Assembly: GCA_025360455.1 (NCBI GenBank)
Contig: JANYCF010000077.1
Location: 1 to 39,172 of the forward strand
Direction: 5' to 3'
DNA: 39,172 nucleotides
From: Opitutaceae bacterium
GTDB taxonomy: Bacteria; Verrucomicrobiota; Verrucomicrobiia; Opitutales; Opitutaceae
This document shows positions 8,571-18,721 of this stretch, piece by piece. The notes under the pieces were generated by a model. The model saw only the letters and a list, made by a program, of their open reading frames with translations, ran no database searches and was not told the origin of the DNA. Position 1 is the stretch's first letter, and every line of letters begins with the position of its first letter. The position numbers and the translations under genes were made by a program.

Positions 8571-9632
8571 TTAAAGCGGACGCAAAGTCCGGCCTTCGTG
8601 CCAGTGGCCATGAACTTGCAGGGTACGGGGAATTTTTGGTATGCCGCGTTCACCGGCCTGCAATTTGGAAAACAACAAATCGACCGCCGCGCGGCCGATC
8701 TCGTCGGAATGCTGTTCAACCCCGCTCCAATCCGCATGCACCGAGGTCACGTCGAGCGAGACCAGACCGATATCCCGCGGAGCGTAGCGCCGGCGCGTGG
8801 TCAGCCAAGCCTCCATGTTATTCGGTTCGTTGCGAAAGGTGGAGAGAGTCAAAACGCAATCGACCGCGTGCTTATCGACCCATTCCAGGAACAGGTTCGC
8901 GTTCATTTTGGTGGGAAGGAGCGGGGGAATCTCAGCGAGGTGGGGCATGGTCGCGCGCAGTCCGGCATAACCGATGGACCACCGACCGTCGGTAATTTCG
9001 TTCTGATATTTTTCAATCGCGAGGCCGACGCGGCGACAACCGCACGCGGCGATCGCACGGGCGGCCATGGTCACGGCCTCGGCGTGATCGCTCACCACGC
9101 AATCGAGGCGCGGCGATTCGATGCAATGGCCCACCTGAACAAACGCGAAGTCATCCCACGGCAGTGAAATTTCGTGCGGTTCCGTCGGAAAGGCGGCCAA
9201 CAGCACGCCGGATATGCCGCGCGCGGTGAGGATCTCGCCGAGGCGACGCCCGGTCATGCCGCGGGAGCCGAGCGTAAATTCGGTGATGCCAAAGCCGAAT
9301 GATTCGGCGCGTTCGCGCGCGGCGTCCCAATTGCGCCAGAGCGTAGGCGTCGTGCGCCATTCCTGGGAATCCGCCACGGGCGTGACGAAGGCCAGGGTGC
9401 CGAGATGTTTTTGCGCTTCGCCACGGCGGGTGGCGCGCATGACCTGGCCGACGAGCGCATTGTGATGGTAGCCGGCGGCGGCGGCGGCGGCGAGGATGCG
9501 GAGCTCCGTGGCTTTCGCGACCTTCGCCGCGCCACTCAAACAACGGGACGCGGTGGAAACAGAAACCCCCGCCATTTTTGCGACCGCGTGAAGTGTTGGC
9601 GTCGTGTGAGGGGGAGGCACAACGGAGTTCAT
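8571..9632 (-). CDS. LacI-family transcriptional regulator
   Basis: From the ATG at 9632 the protein has 353 residues; an upstream in-frame ATG at 9719 would add 29 residues unlike the family. The N terminus is a LacI HTH plus hinge helix (about residues 13-55: TLHAVAKMAGVSVSTASRCL, then ELRILAAAAAAGY). The rest is a periplasmic-binding-protein-like effector domain (for example GISGVLLAAFP, RLDCVVSDHAEAV, IGLVSLDV). Regulators of this type bind a sugar and release or bind a short palindromic operator. The gene is divergent from the TonB receptor at 10066 and lies next to sugar phosphorylase and transporter genes, so it probably controls that block and itself. The ligand is probably an alpha-glucan oligosaccharide or disaccharide, inferred from context only. 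Confidence 0.93.
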   Translation of the reverse strand: MNSVVPPPHTTPTLHAVAKMAGVSVSTASRCLSGAAKVAKATELRILAAAAAAGYHHNALVGQVMRATRRGEAQKHLGTLAFVTPVADSQEWRTTPTLWRNWDAARERAESFGFGITEFTLGSRGMTGRRLGEILTARGISGVLLAAFPTEPHEISLPWDDFAFVQVGHCIESPRLDCVVSDHAEAVTMAARAIAACGCRRVGLAIEKYQNEITDGRWSIGYAGLRATMPHLAEIPPLLPTKMNANLFLEWVDKHAVDCVLTLSTFRNEPNNMEAWLTTRRRYAPRDIGLVSLDVTSVHADWSGVEQHSDEIGRAAVDLLFSKLQAGERGIPKIPRTLQVHGHWHEGRTLRPL

Positions 9633-10065
9633 GCGCTTTTTGTACGAGGGCGAAACCGTGCCGTCAAGAGTGACACCGCGGTTCCGTTGCGTTCCAAATT
9701 TTCTGCGGGCCACTTTCATTCAAGCGAGGGTGCGCGAAAAAATTTCCCTGTAAGAAAATTGTCCGCAACACGAAGCACGGGGAGAAGTCCGCCGCTGATT
9801 TCGCCGATAAAATCGGTCGGCTCCGCAACGTTTGCAAAGCAACGCAGTCGCGTTGGAAGAGTGTTTCATCGAAATCCAACCCAGCAGGCAGCGATTTCGG
9901 AGAAAGACTACTACCCACATCCTTCGTTTTTCTCGCGCTTCTGTTTTGTCCTATGAACATTATTAACACCCAAAAACACCTCAACTCCGTATCCCCTCGA
10001 CTGGGGAATACCTTTCTGAAGCGATGAGCAACCCCAACCCAATAATCCTTCCCGTATCCTCCCAC
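9633..10065. promoter_or_regulatory. Divergent control region between LacI regulator and TonB receptor
   Basis: This gap of about 430 bp is the likely control point of the sugar locus. Two small symmetric sequences stand out: GCAACGTTTGC at 9825-9835, whose centre AACGTT resembles LacI-type half sites around a central CG, and CCGATAAAATCGG at 9804-9816, a 5-bp inverted repeat with a 3-base spacer. Either could be an operator, but neither is proven. I could not place a confident -35/-10 box. Confidence 0.35.
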
Positions 10066-13000
10066 ATGAAGACTACCCACCTGCTTTCATGGCGCGCAGC
10101 CATGCTAGCCCTAGCGTTCACTTCCGGTGCGTACAGCCACGCCCAGACGACCGCCCCCGCCACTCCAGCCAAAGAGGAGGACATTGTTGTCCTGTCGCCT
10201 TTTGAAGTTTCAGCCTCTGCCACCGCCGAAAGTTACAATGCGGAAACCACGCTGGCCGGTAATCGACTCAACACCCAGTTGCGCGACATCGGCAGTGCCG
10301 TGACGGTTGTCACCAGCCAGTTCCTCAAAGATACCGCTGCGGTGAACAATGCTTCTTTGCTACAGTTCACCCCGAACTCCGAGGTGGGTGGCATCTACGG
10401 CAATTTTGCCGGCACCGGCGATGGGGCAGTGCTCATTGAGCCAAGCCAACGGCCCAACGAAAACACCCGTATTCGCGGCCTGGCCGCGGCTGACAACACC
10501 CGCGATTTTTTCCGCACCGATATTCCGTGGGACAGCTACAATGTTGATCGCGTGGATATTCAACGCGGGCCCAACTCCATCCTGTTCGGTCAGGGCAGTC
10601 CCGCCGGTATCATCAATGCAGGTTCCAAGGGTGCCAGCTTCCGCAATTCCGGGGAGATCGAGCTCCGCTATGGCAGCTACGGCAGCGCCCGCGGGACGCT
10701 CGATATCAATCAGGTGCTCGTCCCCGGTCAGGTTGCTTTCCGCATCGATGCCCTGTTCAACGATCAAAAATTCAAGCAGAAGCCTGCGTATTCGAAGGAC
10801 CAGCGCCTCTCCGGCGCGATCCGGATCGAGCCGGAATTTCTCAAGAAGAACGGCAATCGCACCATCTTCAAAGCCAACTTCGAATCCGGTCAGGTGGACG
10901 CCAACTATCCGCGTGAGCTCCCGCCGGTGGACAACATCACTCCGTGGTTCAAGACCGGTGCGGCCGGCGTGAATCAAATGCAATTGATCGGGTGGAATGC
11001 TTTCGATCACCTCTCCGGCCGGACCGGTCATGGTGCGGCGCGCGGCGCCGGCGAATTGTTGGCCGAATCCTCGCCCTGGATTCACAACGGCAGTTTCGGC
11101 ACACTGGGCGGGCAAGAGCCGGTGGCGTTTTTCTCCGGCAGCGGCGCACCCACGTATTGGATCACGTCGGTACCGCAGACGCTGCAGGGCAACGCTTACA
11201 ACCCAGGAAGTATCGGCGGATTTGCCGTCGCCCCGGGCTTTATCAACGGCATCGCGAGCACCTCGGCTTGGGCGGTCAACAGCGGCCAGCCGTATTCCGC
11301 CGGCGGTATCTATAAAAATAATCTCATCACCGATCCCTCGATTTTCAATTTCTACAATAAGTTGATCGACGGTAAGACCAAAAAAGAATGGCAGCGTTTC
11401 AATTCGGTTACGCTGAATCTTCAACAGACATTCTTGAACGACCAGGCGGGTTTCTCGATCGATTACGACAAAGAGCACTTTCAAAGCGGTGAGGTCGCCA
11501 TGTTAGGCGGCAATGTGGGTCTCTTTATTGATCCGATGAAAGTCTTCAACGATGGTACGCCGGACGTGGGTGTGACTCCGGGCGTGGAACCATTCTCGGA
11601 TGGTACCCGCAACACGAATCTGGGCCGTCCGTTTGTTTCGTCGACCCGAGGAGCCAACGATTCCTACACCAGTGATCTCGAGTCGAAGCGGGCCACGGCT
11701 TTCGTCACCCATAATTTCGACAAGGGTGAGAGGACCTGGCTGGGCCGCATTATCGGCACCCAGACACTCACGGGCCTGGTGGCGGATGACCAGCGCAAGA
11801 CGGACAGTCGCAATTGGAATCGCTATGGGTACATGGACCCGAGCGTCTACACGATCGAGCAACTGCAGTTGGGCACGAATAACTTCAACTCCGGTCCTTT
11901 GGTTCCGACCCAGATTGTCTACCTCGGTGGTTCGCTCCTGGGCAAAGCGGTCAGCGGGGCCAACATTCCGAGTGTGGCGGGTATTCCCACGCTCGAAAAC
12001 GGCCAGCTCCGTTATTTTAACGATCATTGGAATAAACCGACCGATCCGTTGGACCCGGGTTACGTCAACCCGAACGCGTATTGGGGTAACAACGCTTACC
12101 TGCCGGGCACACCCCGCTTTGATCAAACACAGGCGGATAATCCGGCGAATTACATCGGATGGACTTCGGCTCCCCTCAATGTGACGGACTCCGAAGCCAA
12201 GCTCGGCAACCGCGACCTGCTGACGACCCGGGCGGCGTTAAACAAATCGATCACCACTTCCCAGGCTCTGGTCTGGCAGGGCAAGATGCTCGACGGCGCA
12301 ATCGTCGGCACCTACGGCTGGCGCAAGGACATCAACAAGAGCTGGGCGGACACCCGCCAAGTGAGCAGCAATTCGGCGAATCGCGATTACAAGCGGATTG
12401 ATTTCAGCAACTATACATTAAGCCCGGTCCCGTATGACCGCGTAGAAGTTCAATCGCGCTCCTACAGCATCGTCGGGCATCTGATGGATCTCCCCGGCCT
12501 CAAGGATCTGACCAAGAACATGCCCTTCACGGTCAGTCTGCTTTATAACATCTCGACGAACTTCAAGCCCGATGCCAGTCGCGTGGATGTGGCGGGCAAT
12601 TCGCTCGCCTCGCCCTCAGGCAAGACCATTGACCGGGGCATCCAAATCGAGACGCGCGACGGCAAGTACTCGCTGAAAATCAATCGCTACATCACCTCGA
12701 ACAAAAATGCGACCAGCACGAACTCGAGTGCCTTCGGTTATGGCCTCGGTTCCTTCATGGGTTACAACGCCATCTGGACCAATGTCTGGGACTACCATAT
12801 CGGCAATGGTTACTTCGACAATCAGACTCCCGGTTTCTTCGAGTCGGGTCCGGTTCCACGGTACCTCTTCCGGACGGCGGGCACCGAAATTTCGACTCCC
12901 GAGACGGTGGCCGACCAACTCTCGTCTGTCGCCGGCATGCGTGCCTTCGAGAAAAACGTCGATACGGCCTTGCCGAATTTTTGGAAGGCGTGGGGTTTCA

Positions 13001-13785
13001 CCGATCTGGCTCACGTGCAATCCGGAGCAAAAATTCCTAACGCCGTGAACGGTGAAGTGCTCGTACCAAACGGATTCACCGTGACGGAAGACAGTGTCTC
13101 GAAGGGTTGGGAAATTGAGCTGAGTGCGCAGCCGGTGAAGAACTGGCGCTTGACGCTTAACGCCAGCAAATCGCAAGCGGTGCGGAGCAATATCGGCGGT
13201 GACGCGTTGAACAAACTCATGAACATTATCATAAAAGATATGCAGGGTCCGGCGGGCCAACTCCACTACTGGTGGGGCACGGCCGACGTTCCGCGCGCTG
13301 GTGCGGCACTCTACACCCAACTTAATCAGACCGGTGTCGACTGGGCCAGCCGCAAGCTCCTCGAAGGAAATAATGTGCCTGAGCTCCGCGAGTGGCGCAT
13401 CAACCTTATCTCCAACTACGACATCACCACGGGTAAATTGAAAGGTGCCAATTATGGTGGTGCGATCCGCTATCAAAGTAACGTCGGGATCGGTTATCCG
13501 CCGACGGGTAATCCGGCGGTGCCGGCTTCATACGGCTACGATCTTGCCAATCCCTACAAGGGACCGGCCGAGACAAACTTCGACTTCTGGGTGGGTTACA
13601 GCCGGAAGCTGACAGCCAAGATCAATTGGCACGTGCAGCTCAATGTTCAGAATGCGTTCAAGGGTAATTCTCTGATTCCGATCACAGTCCAGGGTCCGAT
13701 CGTGGGTACGACAGCCGGCACACCGGCGGGCTACCGCATCGCCCCCTCGCAGACCTTCACCCTCACCAACCGGTTTGAATTCTAA
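10066..13785 (+). CDS. TonB-dependent outer-membrane receptor
   Basis: From the ATG at 10066 the product has 1239 residues; an in-frame ATG at 10024 would put 14 extra residues before an otherwise normal signal peptide (MKTTHLLSWRAAMLALAFTS, cut near SHAQ). Directly after comes EDIVVLSPFEVSAS, the stretch typical of Opitutaceae TonB receptors, which probably includes the TonB box. The plug domain follows (RDIGSAVTVVTSQFLKD, RGPNSILFGQGSPAGIIN), then a very long beta-barrel. The chain ends in NRFEF, an aromatic C-terminal residue as expected for an outer-membrane barrel. Such receptors import oligosaccharides, siderophores or cobamides with TonB energy. Its place between a LacI regulator and a sugar phosphorylase cluster argues for an oligosaccharide. 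It is large for the family. Hairpins follow the stop. Confidence 0.93.
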   Translation: MKTTHLLSWRAAMLALAFTSGAYSHAQTTAPATPAKEEDIVVLSPFEVSASATAESYNAETTLAGNRLNTQLRDIGSAVTVVTSQFLKDTAAVNNASLLQFTPNSEVGGIYGNFAGTGDGAVLIEPSQRPNENTRIRGLAAADNTRDFFRTDIPWDSYNVDRVDIQRGPNSILFGQGSPAGIINAGSKGASFRNSGEIELRYGSYGSARGTLDINQVLVPGQVAFRIDALFNDQKFKQKPAYSKDQRLSGAIRIEPEFLKKNGNRTIFKANFESGQVDANYPRELPPVDNITPWFKTGAAGVNQMQLIGWNAFDHLSGRTGHGAARGAGELLAESSPWIHNGSFGTLGGQEPVAFFSGSGAPTYWITSVPQTLQGNAYNPGSIGGFAVAPGFINGIASTSAWAVNSGQPYSAGGIYKNNLITDPSIFNFYNKLIDGKTKKEWQRFNSVTLNLQQTFLNDQAGFSIDYDKEHFQSGEVAMLGGNVGLFIDPMKVFNDGTPDVGVTPGVEPFSDGTRNTNLGRPFVSSTRGANDSYTSDLESKRATAFVTHNFDKGERTWLGRIIGTQTLTGLVADDQRKTDSRNWNRYGYMDPSVYTIEQLQLGTNNFNSGPLVPTQIVYLGGSLLGKAVSGANIPSVAGIPTLENGQLRYFNDHWNKPTDPLDPGYVNPNAYWGNNAYLPGTPRFDQTQADNPANYIGWTSAPLNVTDSEAKLGNRDLLTTRAALNKSITTSQALVWQGKMLDGAIVGTYGWRKDINKSWADTRQVSSNSANRDYKRIDFSNYTLSPVPYDRVEVQSRSYSIVGHLMDLPGLKDLTKNMPFTVSLLYNISTNFKPDASRVDVAGNSLASPSGKTIDRGIQIETRDGKYSLKINRYITSNKNATSTNSSAFGYGLGSFMGYNAIWTNVWDYHIGNGYFDNQTPGFFESGPVPRYLFRTAGTEISTPETVADQLSSVAGMRAFEKNVDTALPNFWKAWGFTDLAHVQSGAKIPNAVNGEVLVPNGFTVTEDSVSKGWEIELSAQPVKNWRLTLNASKSQAVRSNIGGDALNKLMNIIIKDMQGPAGQLHYWWGTADVPRAGAALYTQLNQTGVDWASRKLLEGNNVPELREWRINLISNYDITTGKLKGANYGGAIRYQSNVGIGYPPTGNPAVPASYGYDLANPYKGPAETNFDFWVGYSRKLTAKINWHVQLNVQNAFKGNSLIPITVQGPIVGTTAGTPAGYRIAPSQTFTLTNRFEF

Positions 13786-13795
13786 TCTGGTGATT

Positions 13796-13877
13796 CGCCC
13801 CGGGGTTTAGGGTCCGGGGCGGATCTAAGACTGATTCGAGCGTAGGCTACCTCGCCAACCGTTAGGGGCGGTTGGCG
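13796..13877 (+). terminator. Two hairpins after the TonB receptor gene
   Basis: The first hairpin has arms CGCCCCGG (13796-13803) and CCGGGGCG (13814-13821). The second has arms CGCCAACCG (13853-13861) and CGGTTGGCG (13869-13877). Neither is followed by a T-run, so they may weaken rather than stop transcription into the next gene, or shield the receptor mRNA. Confidence 0.45.
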
Positions 13878-13989
13878 ATCACGATCATGCGGTGCGCAGC
13901 AAGGTGGTTCACCTCAGTGAACTGCTTCGCGCGCACCGCATCTCTTTCACTCCTCCAGCTCCAGCTGGATATCTACACATCAAAAACAA

Positions 13990-14871
13990 GTGGCACCGGT
14001 AAACGAAAAGCTGAACAGCAGTCAGGCCAGTCCATTGGCGATTTCAGGCAACGACCGATCGCAGGACTTCCGCCGTGACAGTCACCGGGCTGACGCGGAG
14101 AACGCCTTGGAATTCGATGCCGCGATTTTCGACATGGACGGCGTCATCACCCAAACCGCGGCCGTGCATTCCACGGCGTGGAAGCGGATGTTCGATGAAT
14201 ACCTCCGCGGTCGCGCAGATCGATCTGGCGAATCCTTCAAGGAGTTTTCCCACACCGGAGATTATCTGGTTTTTGTTGATGGCCGACCCAGAAGCCAAGG
14301 GGTCGCAGCCTTTCTGAAGTCACGGGGCATCATGCTCGATCCGGGGAACCCGGACGATCTGCCCGGCACCGAAACGATTTGCGGTCTCGGCAATCGCAAG
14401 AACGGACTCTTCAATCAAATTTTAGCGAGTGATGGGGTGGCGCTTTACGCTTCCACGCTTCTGCTCATCCAGGAAATGCGACGCGAGGGCATCAAAATCG
14501 GCCTGGCGACTTCCAGCAAAAATTCCGCCGTGATTTTGAATGCGACCGGCACCGCGCCGCTCTTTGCCACGATCGTGGATGGCCTGGTCTCCGAAAAGCT
14601 CGGACTCAAGGGCAAGCCGGAGCCGGATATTTTTTCAACCGCCAGCGCCAATCTGGGCGTATCCTGTGCGCGCGCCATCGTCATCGAAGATGCGGTGTCG
14701 GGTGTTCAGGCAGGCGCGAAGGGCGGCTTCGGCCTCGTGATCGGCGTGGCGCGCGAAGACAACGTGGCGGAACTGCGCGAGCACGGGGCCGACTTGGTGG
14801 TGCGGGATCTTTCCGAAACCAGCATCGAGCATATCAACCGGATGGTGCGGGCCAAGCGCGCCGGCGTCTGA
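13990..14871 (+). CDS. HAD-family beta-phosphoglucomutase-type enzyme
   Basis: The HAD catalytic signature FDMDGVIT carries the nucleophile D48 and acid/base D50. Other HAD motifs are S175/S176 (GLATSSKN), K209 (KGKPEPDIF) and the acidic pair E233-D234 (VIEDAVSGV). The cap region with VDGRPRSQGVAAFLKSRGI matches the beta-phosphoglucomutase group often found beside GH65 phosphorylases. The expected reaction is beta-glucose 1-phosphate to glucose 6-phosphate in the cytoplasm. The GTG at 13990 gives 293 residues with an unusual 40-residue lead. A TTG at 14107 with GGAG six bases upstream would start right before the catalytic motif and may be the true start. It lies 26 bp before the transporter gene. 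A phosphatase role is possible but less likely beside GH65. Confidence 0.9.
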   Translation: MAPVNEKLNSSQASPLAISGNDRSQDFRRDSHRADAENALEFDAAIFDMDGVITQTAAVHSTAWKRMFDEYLRGRADRSGESFKEFSHTGDYLVFVDGRPRSQGVAAFLKSRGIMLDPGNPDDLPGTETICGLGNRKNGLFNQILASDGVALYASTLLLIQEMRREGIKIGLATSSKNSAVILNATGTAPLFATIVDGLVSEKLGLKGKPEPDIFSTASANLGVSCARAIVIEDAVSGVQAGAKGGFGLVIGVAREDNVAELREHGADLVVRDLSETSIEHINRMVRAKRAGV

Positions 14872-14897
14872 TAGACCAAACCTAACCTCCTAAAAAT

Positions 14898-16403
14898 ATG
14901 CTCTTAAGAAAAAAACCTCGGTTAAGTTTTTGGCAGCTCTGGAACATGAGCTTCGGTTACGTTGGCATTCAATTTGGCTTTGCCCTGCAGAACGCCAACG
15001 TCAGCCGCATCTTCGAAACGCTGGGCGCGAAGGTGGATGAGATTCCGATTCTCTGGATCGCCGGGCCCGTGTCAGGCTTGCTGGTGCAGCCGGTCATCGG
15101 GTACCTGAGCGACAAGACATGGAACCGCCTCGGCCGCCGGAAACCGTATTTTTTGATCGGTGCAATTCTGGCGTCGCTTGCCCTGCTGGTGATGCCCAAT
15201 TCCCCCGTGCTGTGGTTCGCCGCCGGGATGCTGTGGATCATGGACGCTTCCATCAATGTCACCATGGAGCCCATGCGCGCCTTCGTGGGCGACATGCTGC
15301 CCGATGAGCAGCGTACCACGGGTTTTGCCGTCCAAACCTTTTTCATCGGGGCGAGCTCGGTCATCGGCTCGCTGCTGCCGTATCTGCTGACGAACTGGTT
15401 TCATCTGGCCAACACCGCGCCCGAGGGCGTTGTTCCCGATTCCGTGAAGTGGTCCTTCTACCTTGGCGGCGGTGTTTATCTGCTGGCCGTGCTGTGGACG
15501 ATTTTTTCCACGAAGGAATATTCACCGGAAGAGCAGGAAGCTTTTCACGCCAAGAGCAACGAGGCCGGTCAACCAGATCTCGTCGTCGAACTGGACGCGA
15601 AAAAATATACATTCGCCGGTGCCGGTCTGTTGTTGGGCGGCTTGATTTTTAGCCTGATTATCCGGCTGCTGGCGTGGGACAAGGGACTCTATATTCTCTC
15701 CTTCGGTGCCAGCTTCTATGGCGTCCTGCAGCTGGTGGCCGCGGCGCGGTACACGGCGGGGAAAAAGCAGGGCTTGGTCGAGTTGGTCCAGGATTTGAAC
15801 AACATGCCCGGCCCGATGCGCCAGCTCGCCTTGGCGCAGATGTTCACCTGGTTCGCCCTGTTCGCGTTCTTCATTTATTCCACCGCCGCCGTCACCAGCT
15901 ATCATTTTGGCAGCAGCGATCCGAAGAGCGCGGCGTATAACTTGGGCGCCAACTGGGTCGGGGTTTTGATGTCGGTCTACAACGGCGTGGCGGCGCTCGT
16001 GGCCTTTCTTCTGCCGGTTTTGGCCAAGCGCACGAGCCGGGTGATGACTCACCAGATCTGCCTCGTCATCGGCGGGCTGGGGCTGGGCTCGATGTACTTT
16101 TTCCACGATCCGCAGCTGCTGATTGTCTCCATGATCGGCCTCGGCATCGCCTGGGCCAGCCTGCTGACCATGCCGTATGCGATCCTGAGCAGCGTCGTCC
16201 CGTACCGGAAGATGGGCGTGTACATGGGCATGTTTAATTTCTTCATCGTCATCCCGCAAATTCTCGCGGCCGCCCTCCTGGGCCTGCTCGTACGCACAGT
16301 GTTTCACGGCCACACCATCTACGCGCTTGCGCTGGGCGGGGTGTCCATGATCGCGGCCGCAGGACTCATGCTGCGGGTGAAAGACGAGCGCAAAGAGATC
16401 TGA
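14898..16403 (+). CDS. MFS disaccharide transporter (SLC45/GPH-like, maltose/sucrose type)
   Basis: The 501-residue protein has about twelve hydrophobic helices. The N terminus ([20 protein letters not shown]) and the loop between helices 2 and 3 ([19 protein letters not shown]) match sugar:cation symporters of the SLC45/GPH kind, including bacterial maltose and sucrose carriers. It would move a disaccharide across the inner membrane with protons or sodium. It lies between the phosphoglucomutase (26 bp upstream) and the GH65 phosphorylase (5 bp downstream), which strongly suggests one transcript and a substrate split by the phosphorylase. No Shine-Dalgarno is evident before the ATG. Confidence 0.92.
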   Translation: MLLRKKPRLSFWQLWNMSFGYVGIQFGFALQNANVSRIFETLGAKVDEIPILWIAGPVSGLLVQPVIGYLSDKTWNRLGRRKPYFLIGAILASLALLVMPNSPVLWFAAGMLWIMDASINVTMEPMRAFVGDMLPDEQRTTGFAVQTFFIGASSVIGSLLPYLLTNWFHLANTAPEGVVPDSVKWSFYLGGGVYLLAVLWTIFSTKEYSPEEQEAFHAKSNEAGQPDLVVELDAKKYTFAGAGLLLGGLIFSLIIRLLAWDKGLYILSFGASFYGVLQLVAAARYTAGKKQGLVELVQDLNNMPGPMRQLALAQMFTWFALFAFFIYSTAAVTSYHFGSSDPKSAAYNLGANWVGVLMSVYNGVAALVAFLLPVLAKRTSRVMTHQICLVIGGLGLGSMYFFHDPQLLIVSMIGLGIAWASLLTMPYAILSSVVPYRKMGVYMGMFNFFIVIPQILAAALLGLLVRTVFHGHTIYALALGGVSMIAAAGLMLRVKDERKEI

Positions 16404-16408
16404 GCAAA

Positions 16409-18715
16409 ATGAAAAACCTTTGGGAAATCAGCACCACTGAATATGCCGGCGGCAAGGAAGGCGTCATGCGCCGCGGCAACGTCTATCAGCTCGCCAATGG
16501 CTACATGGGCTATCGCGGCACCTTGGACGAATTCGGTCCGGCTGAACTGGTCGGCATCACCCTCGCCGGCATTTTTGATCGCGTCGGCCTGGCCTGGCGC
16601 GAACCCGTCAATGCGCCCAACGGTGGCTATACGCGCGTGTCACTCGATGGGGTGGAGCGCTCCGTGCTCACCAGCAAAGTCACGCGGCACCACCAGACGC
16701 TGCACTTGGCTTCGGCCCGGTTCGAGCGGGAAACGGTCTTCTCCGCGCGTGCGAAAAAGCTGACGATCAAGTCGGCGCGTTTCCTCAGTGCGGACACGCC
16801 CAACCTCGGGGTGATCCAATACAGTGTGAGCTGCGACAAGGCTGCTAACATCACGATCCGCACCGGCATAGACGGCAACATCTGGGATCTGAACGGCCCG
16901 CACTTGTTGCAGCTGGCCGCGGAAAAACGGGAGGGGGTTCTGCTGGTGCAAGGCGTCACGAACGAAAATGCCAAGCGGGTGCTCGTCGCCGAAGCGATCG
17001 ATTTGAATTTTGGCGAGGAAACCCACGAATGGCAGGATCAGCGCAATCTCCGGGTGATCCGCTGGCAGGCGGAGGCGGGCCAGACCTACACGTTCCACAA
17101 GTATTTCGCGGTGGTCACGGACAACGACCTGGCCGGCAAACCGATTGAGCCAGCGGCGGTGAAGATGGTGCTGAAGGCGAAGGCGCTCGGCCACGCCGCC
17201 TGCTTGGAAAAGCACCGGGCCGAGTGGGCGAAAAAGTGGGAGCGTTGCGATGTGCAGATCGAGGGGGATGACGAAGCGCAGCTCGCGCTGCGCTACAGCA
17301 TTTTTCAATTGCTGATCGTGGCCCCCGTGGCCGGCAGCGCGAATTCGATTCCGGCGCGGGCCCTGTCGGGGCAGGTCTACAAGGGCGCTATTTTCTGGGA
17401 CACGGAAATGTTCATGTTCCCGTTCTTCCTGCACACTTATCCGGAGAAGGCGGTGGAGCTGATGCGCTACCGCATCAAGACGCTGGACGGAGCCCGCCGG
17501 AAGGCCCGGACGGAGGGCCCCGGTTATCGCGGCGCGTTCTATGCGTGGGAAAGCCAGGAGACGGGCGACGACGCCTGCTCGTATTTCAACATCGGCGATC
17601 CGTTTACCGGCCGCGATCTGCGCACGCATTTCCGGGACAAACAGGTGCACATCAGCGGAGACGTGGCGATCGCGCTGTGGGAATATTTCAAGCTCACCGG
17701 CGATGACTCGCTGTTGCTGGAGGGCGGCGCCGAGGTGATTTTGGAATGCGCCCGGTTTTATTTTTCCCACGCCTACTTTAAGAAAGAGAAGGGGCGCTAC
17801 GAGATTCTCGATGTGATCGGACCGGACGAATACCATGAGTGCGTCAACAACAACGCGTTCACGAGCATGGTGGCGAAGGAGACCTTCGTGATCGCCAATG
17901 CGATGGTGGAGCACCTGCGAAAAAATCAGCCCAAGGCCCTGCGCGCGCTGGTGAAGAAGATCGGCATCAGCCGCGAATTGGCCGACTTTCGCGAGGCCGC
18001 GCGCCTGCTGTATGTGCCCGCCCCGGATTCCAAGACGGGCGTTATCGAGCAATTCGACGGCTACTTCAAACTGCGGGACGATACGGTCGAGGAACTGAAG
18101 TCCAGGATGGTTCATCCGAACGAATACCTCGGCGCCGGCCAAGGATTGGCGGTGCCGACCAAGGTTATCAAGCAGGCCGACGTGGTCATGATGCTGAATC
18201 TTTTCAAGACCCGTTATTCCGCAAAAATTAAGCAGGCGAACTGGGAATATTACGAACCCCGCACCGAGCACGGCTCCAGTCTGAGCGCTTGTGCCTATGC
18301 GATGGTGGCGGCGGAATTTGGTGATCTCGACTTTGCCTACAAATATTTCCTGAAAACGGCGAAGATCGATCTCGAGGCCAAGTACAAGGTGTACGTGGGC
18401 ACCGTCTTCATGGGCGGCTCGCACCCGGCGGCCAACGGCGGGGCGTGGATGACCGCCGTGCTGGGCTTCGGTGGAGTGCAAGCCGACGAAAACCGGGTCG
18501 TGATCAATCCGCGTCTTTGCGCGCAATGGCAGACCTTCCGGTTTTATCTGGCGTACAAAGGCGATGGCTTCCGGATCAAGATCACGAAAACCGCGGTGAC
18601 GATTTCCTCGCCATCCACCAATGTTCGCAGACATACGATGCTCGTAGCAGGTAATAAAACGGAATGCGCCCCCGGCGCGTCCGTGACGGTCAAGTACCGG
18701 CCAACCAAACAGTGA
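16409..18715 (+). CDS. GH65 disaccharide phosphorylase (nigerose/kojibiose/trehalose/maltose group)
   Basis: The 768-residue length and domain order fit GH65: an N-terminal beta-sandwich (to about 270), a helical linker, an (alpha/alpha)6 barrel (about 290-680) and a small C-terminal beta sheet. FWDTE at 329-333 and the catalytic-acid motif VIGPDEYHE at 469-477 (acid E474), followed by VNNNAFT, are present. GH65 phosphorylases are inverting cytoplasmic enzymes that use phosphate to split an alpha-glucosyl disaccharide into beta-glucose 1-phosphate and glucose. That product is the substrate of the HAD mutase encoded upstream. The linkage preferred cannot be read from these motifs. The neighbouring GH87-type enzyme makes nigerose (alpha-1,3) the best guess, with kojibiose, trehalose and maltose still possible. 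No signal peptide is present, as expected. Confidence 0.93.
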   Translation: MKNLWEISTTEYAGGKEGVMRRGNVYQLANGYMGYRGTLDEFGPAELVGITLAGIFDRVGLAWREPVNAPNGGYTRVSLDGVERSVLTSKVTRHHQTLHLASARFERETVFSARAKKLTIKSARFLSADTPNLGVIQYSVSCDKAANITIRTGIDGNIWDLNGPHLLQLAAEKREGVLLVQGVTNENAKRVLVAEAIDLNFGEETHEWQDQRNLRVIRWQAEAGQTYTFHKYFAVVTDNDLAGKPIEPAAVKMVLKAKALGHAACLEKHRAEWAKKWERCDVQIEGDDEAQLALRYSIFQLLIVAPVAGSANSIPARALSGQVYKGAIFWDTEMFMFPFFLHTYPEKAVELMRYRIKTLDGARRKARTEGPGYRGAFYAWESQETGDDACSYFNIGDPFTGRDLRTHFRDKQVHISGDVAIALWEYFKLTGDDSLLLEGGAEVILECARFYFSHAYFKKEKGRYEILDVIGPDEYHECVNNNAFTSMVAKETFVIANAMVEHLRKNQPKALRALVKKIGISRELADFREAARLLYVPAPDSKTGVIEQFDGYFKLRDDTVEELKSRMVHPNEYLGAGQGLAVPTKVIKQADVVMMLNLFKTRYSAKIKQANWEYYEPRTEHGSSLSACAYAMVAAEFGDLDFAYKYFLKTAKIDLEAKYKVYVGTVFMGGSHPAANGGAWMTAVLGFGGVQADENRVVINPRLCAQWQTFRFYLAYKGDGFRIKITKTAVTISSPSTNVRRHTMLVAGNKTECAPGASVTVKYRPTKQ

Positions 18716-18721
18716 TCGCCC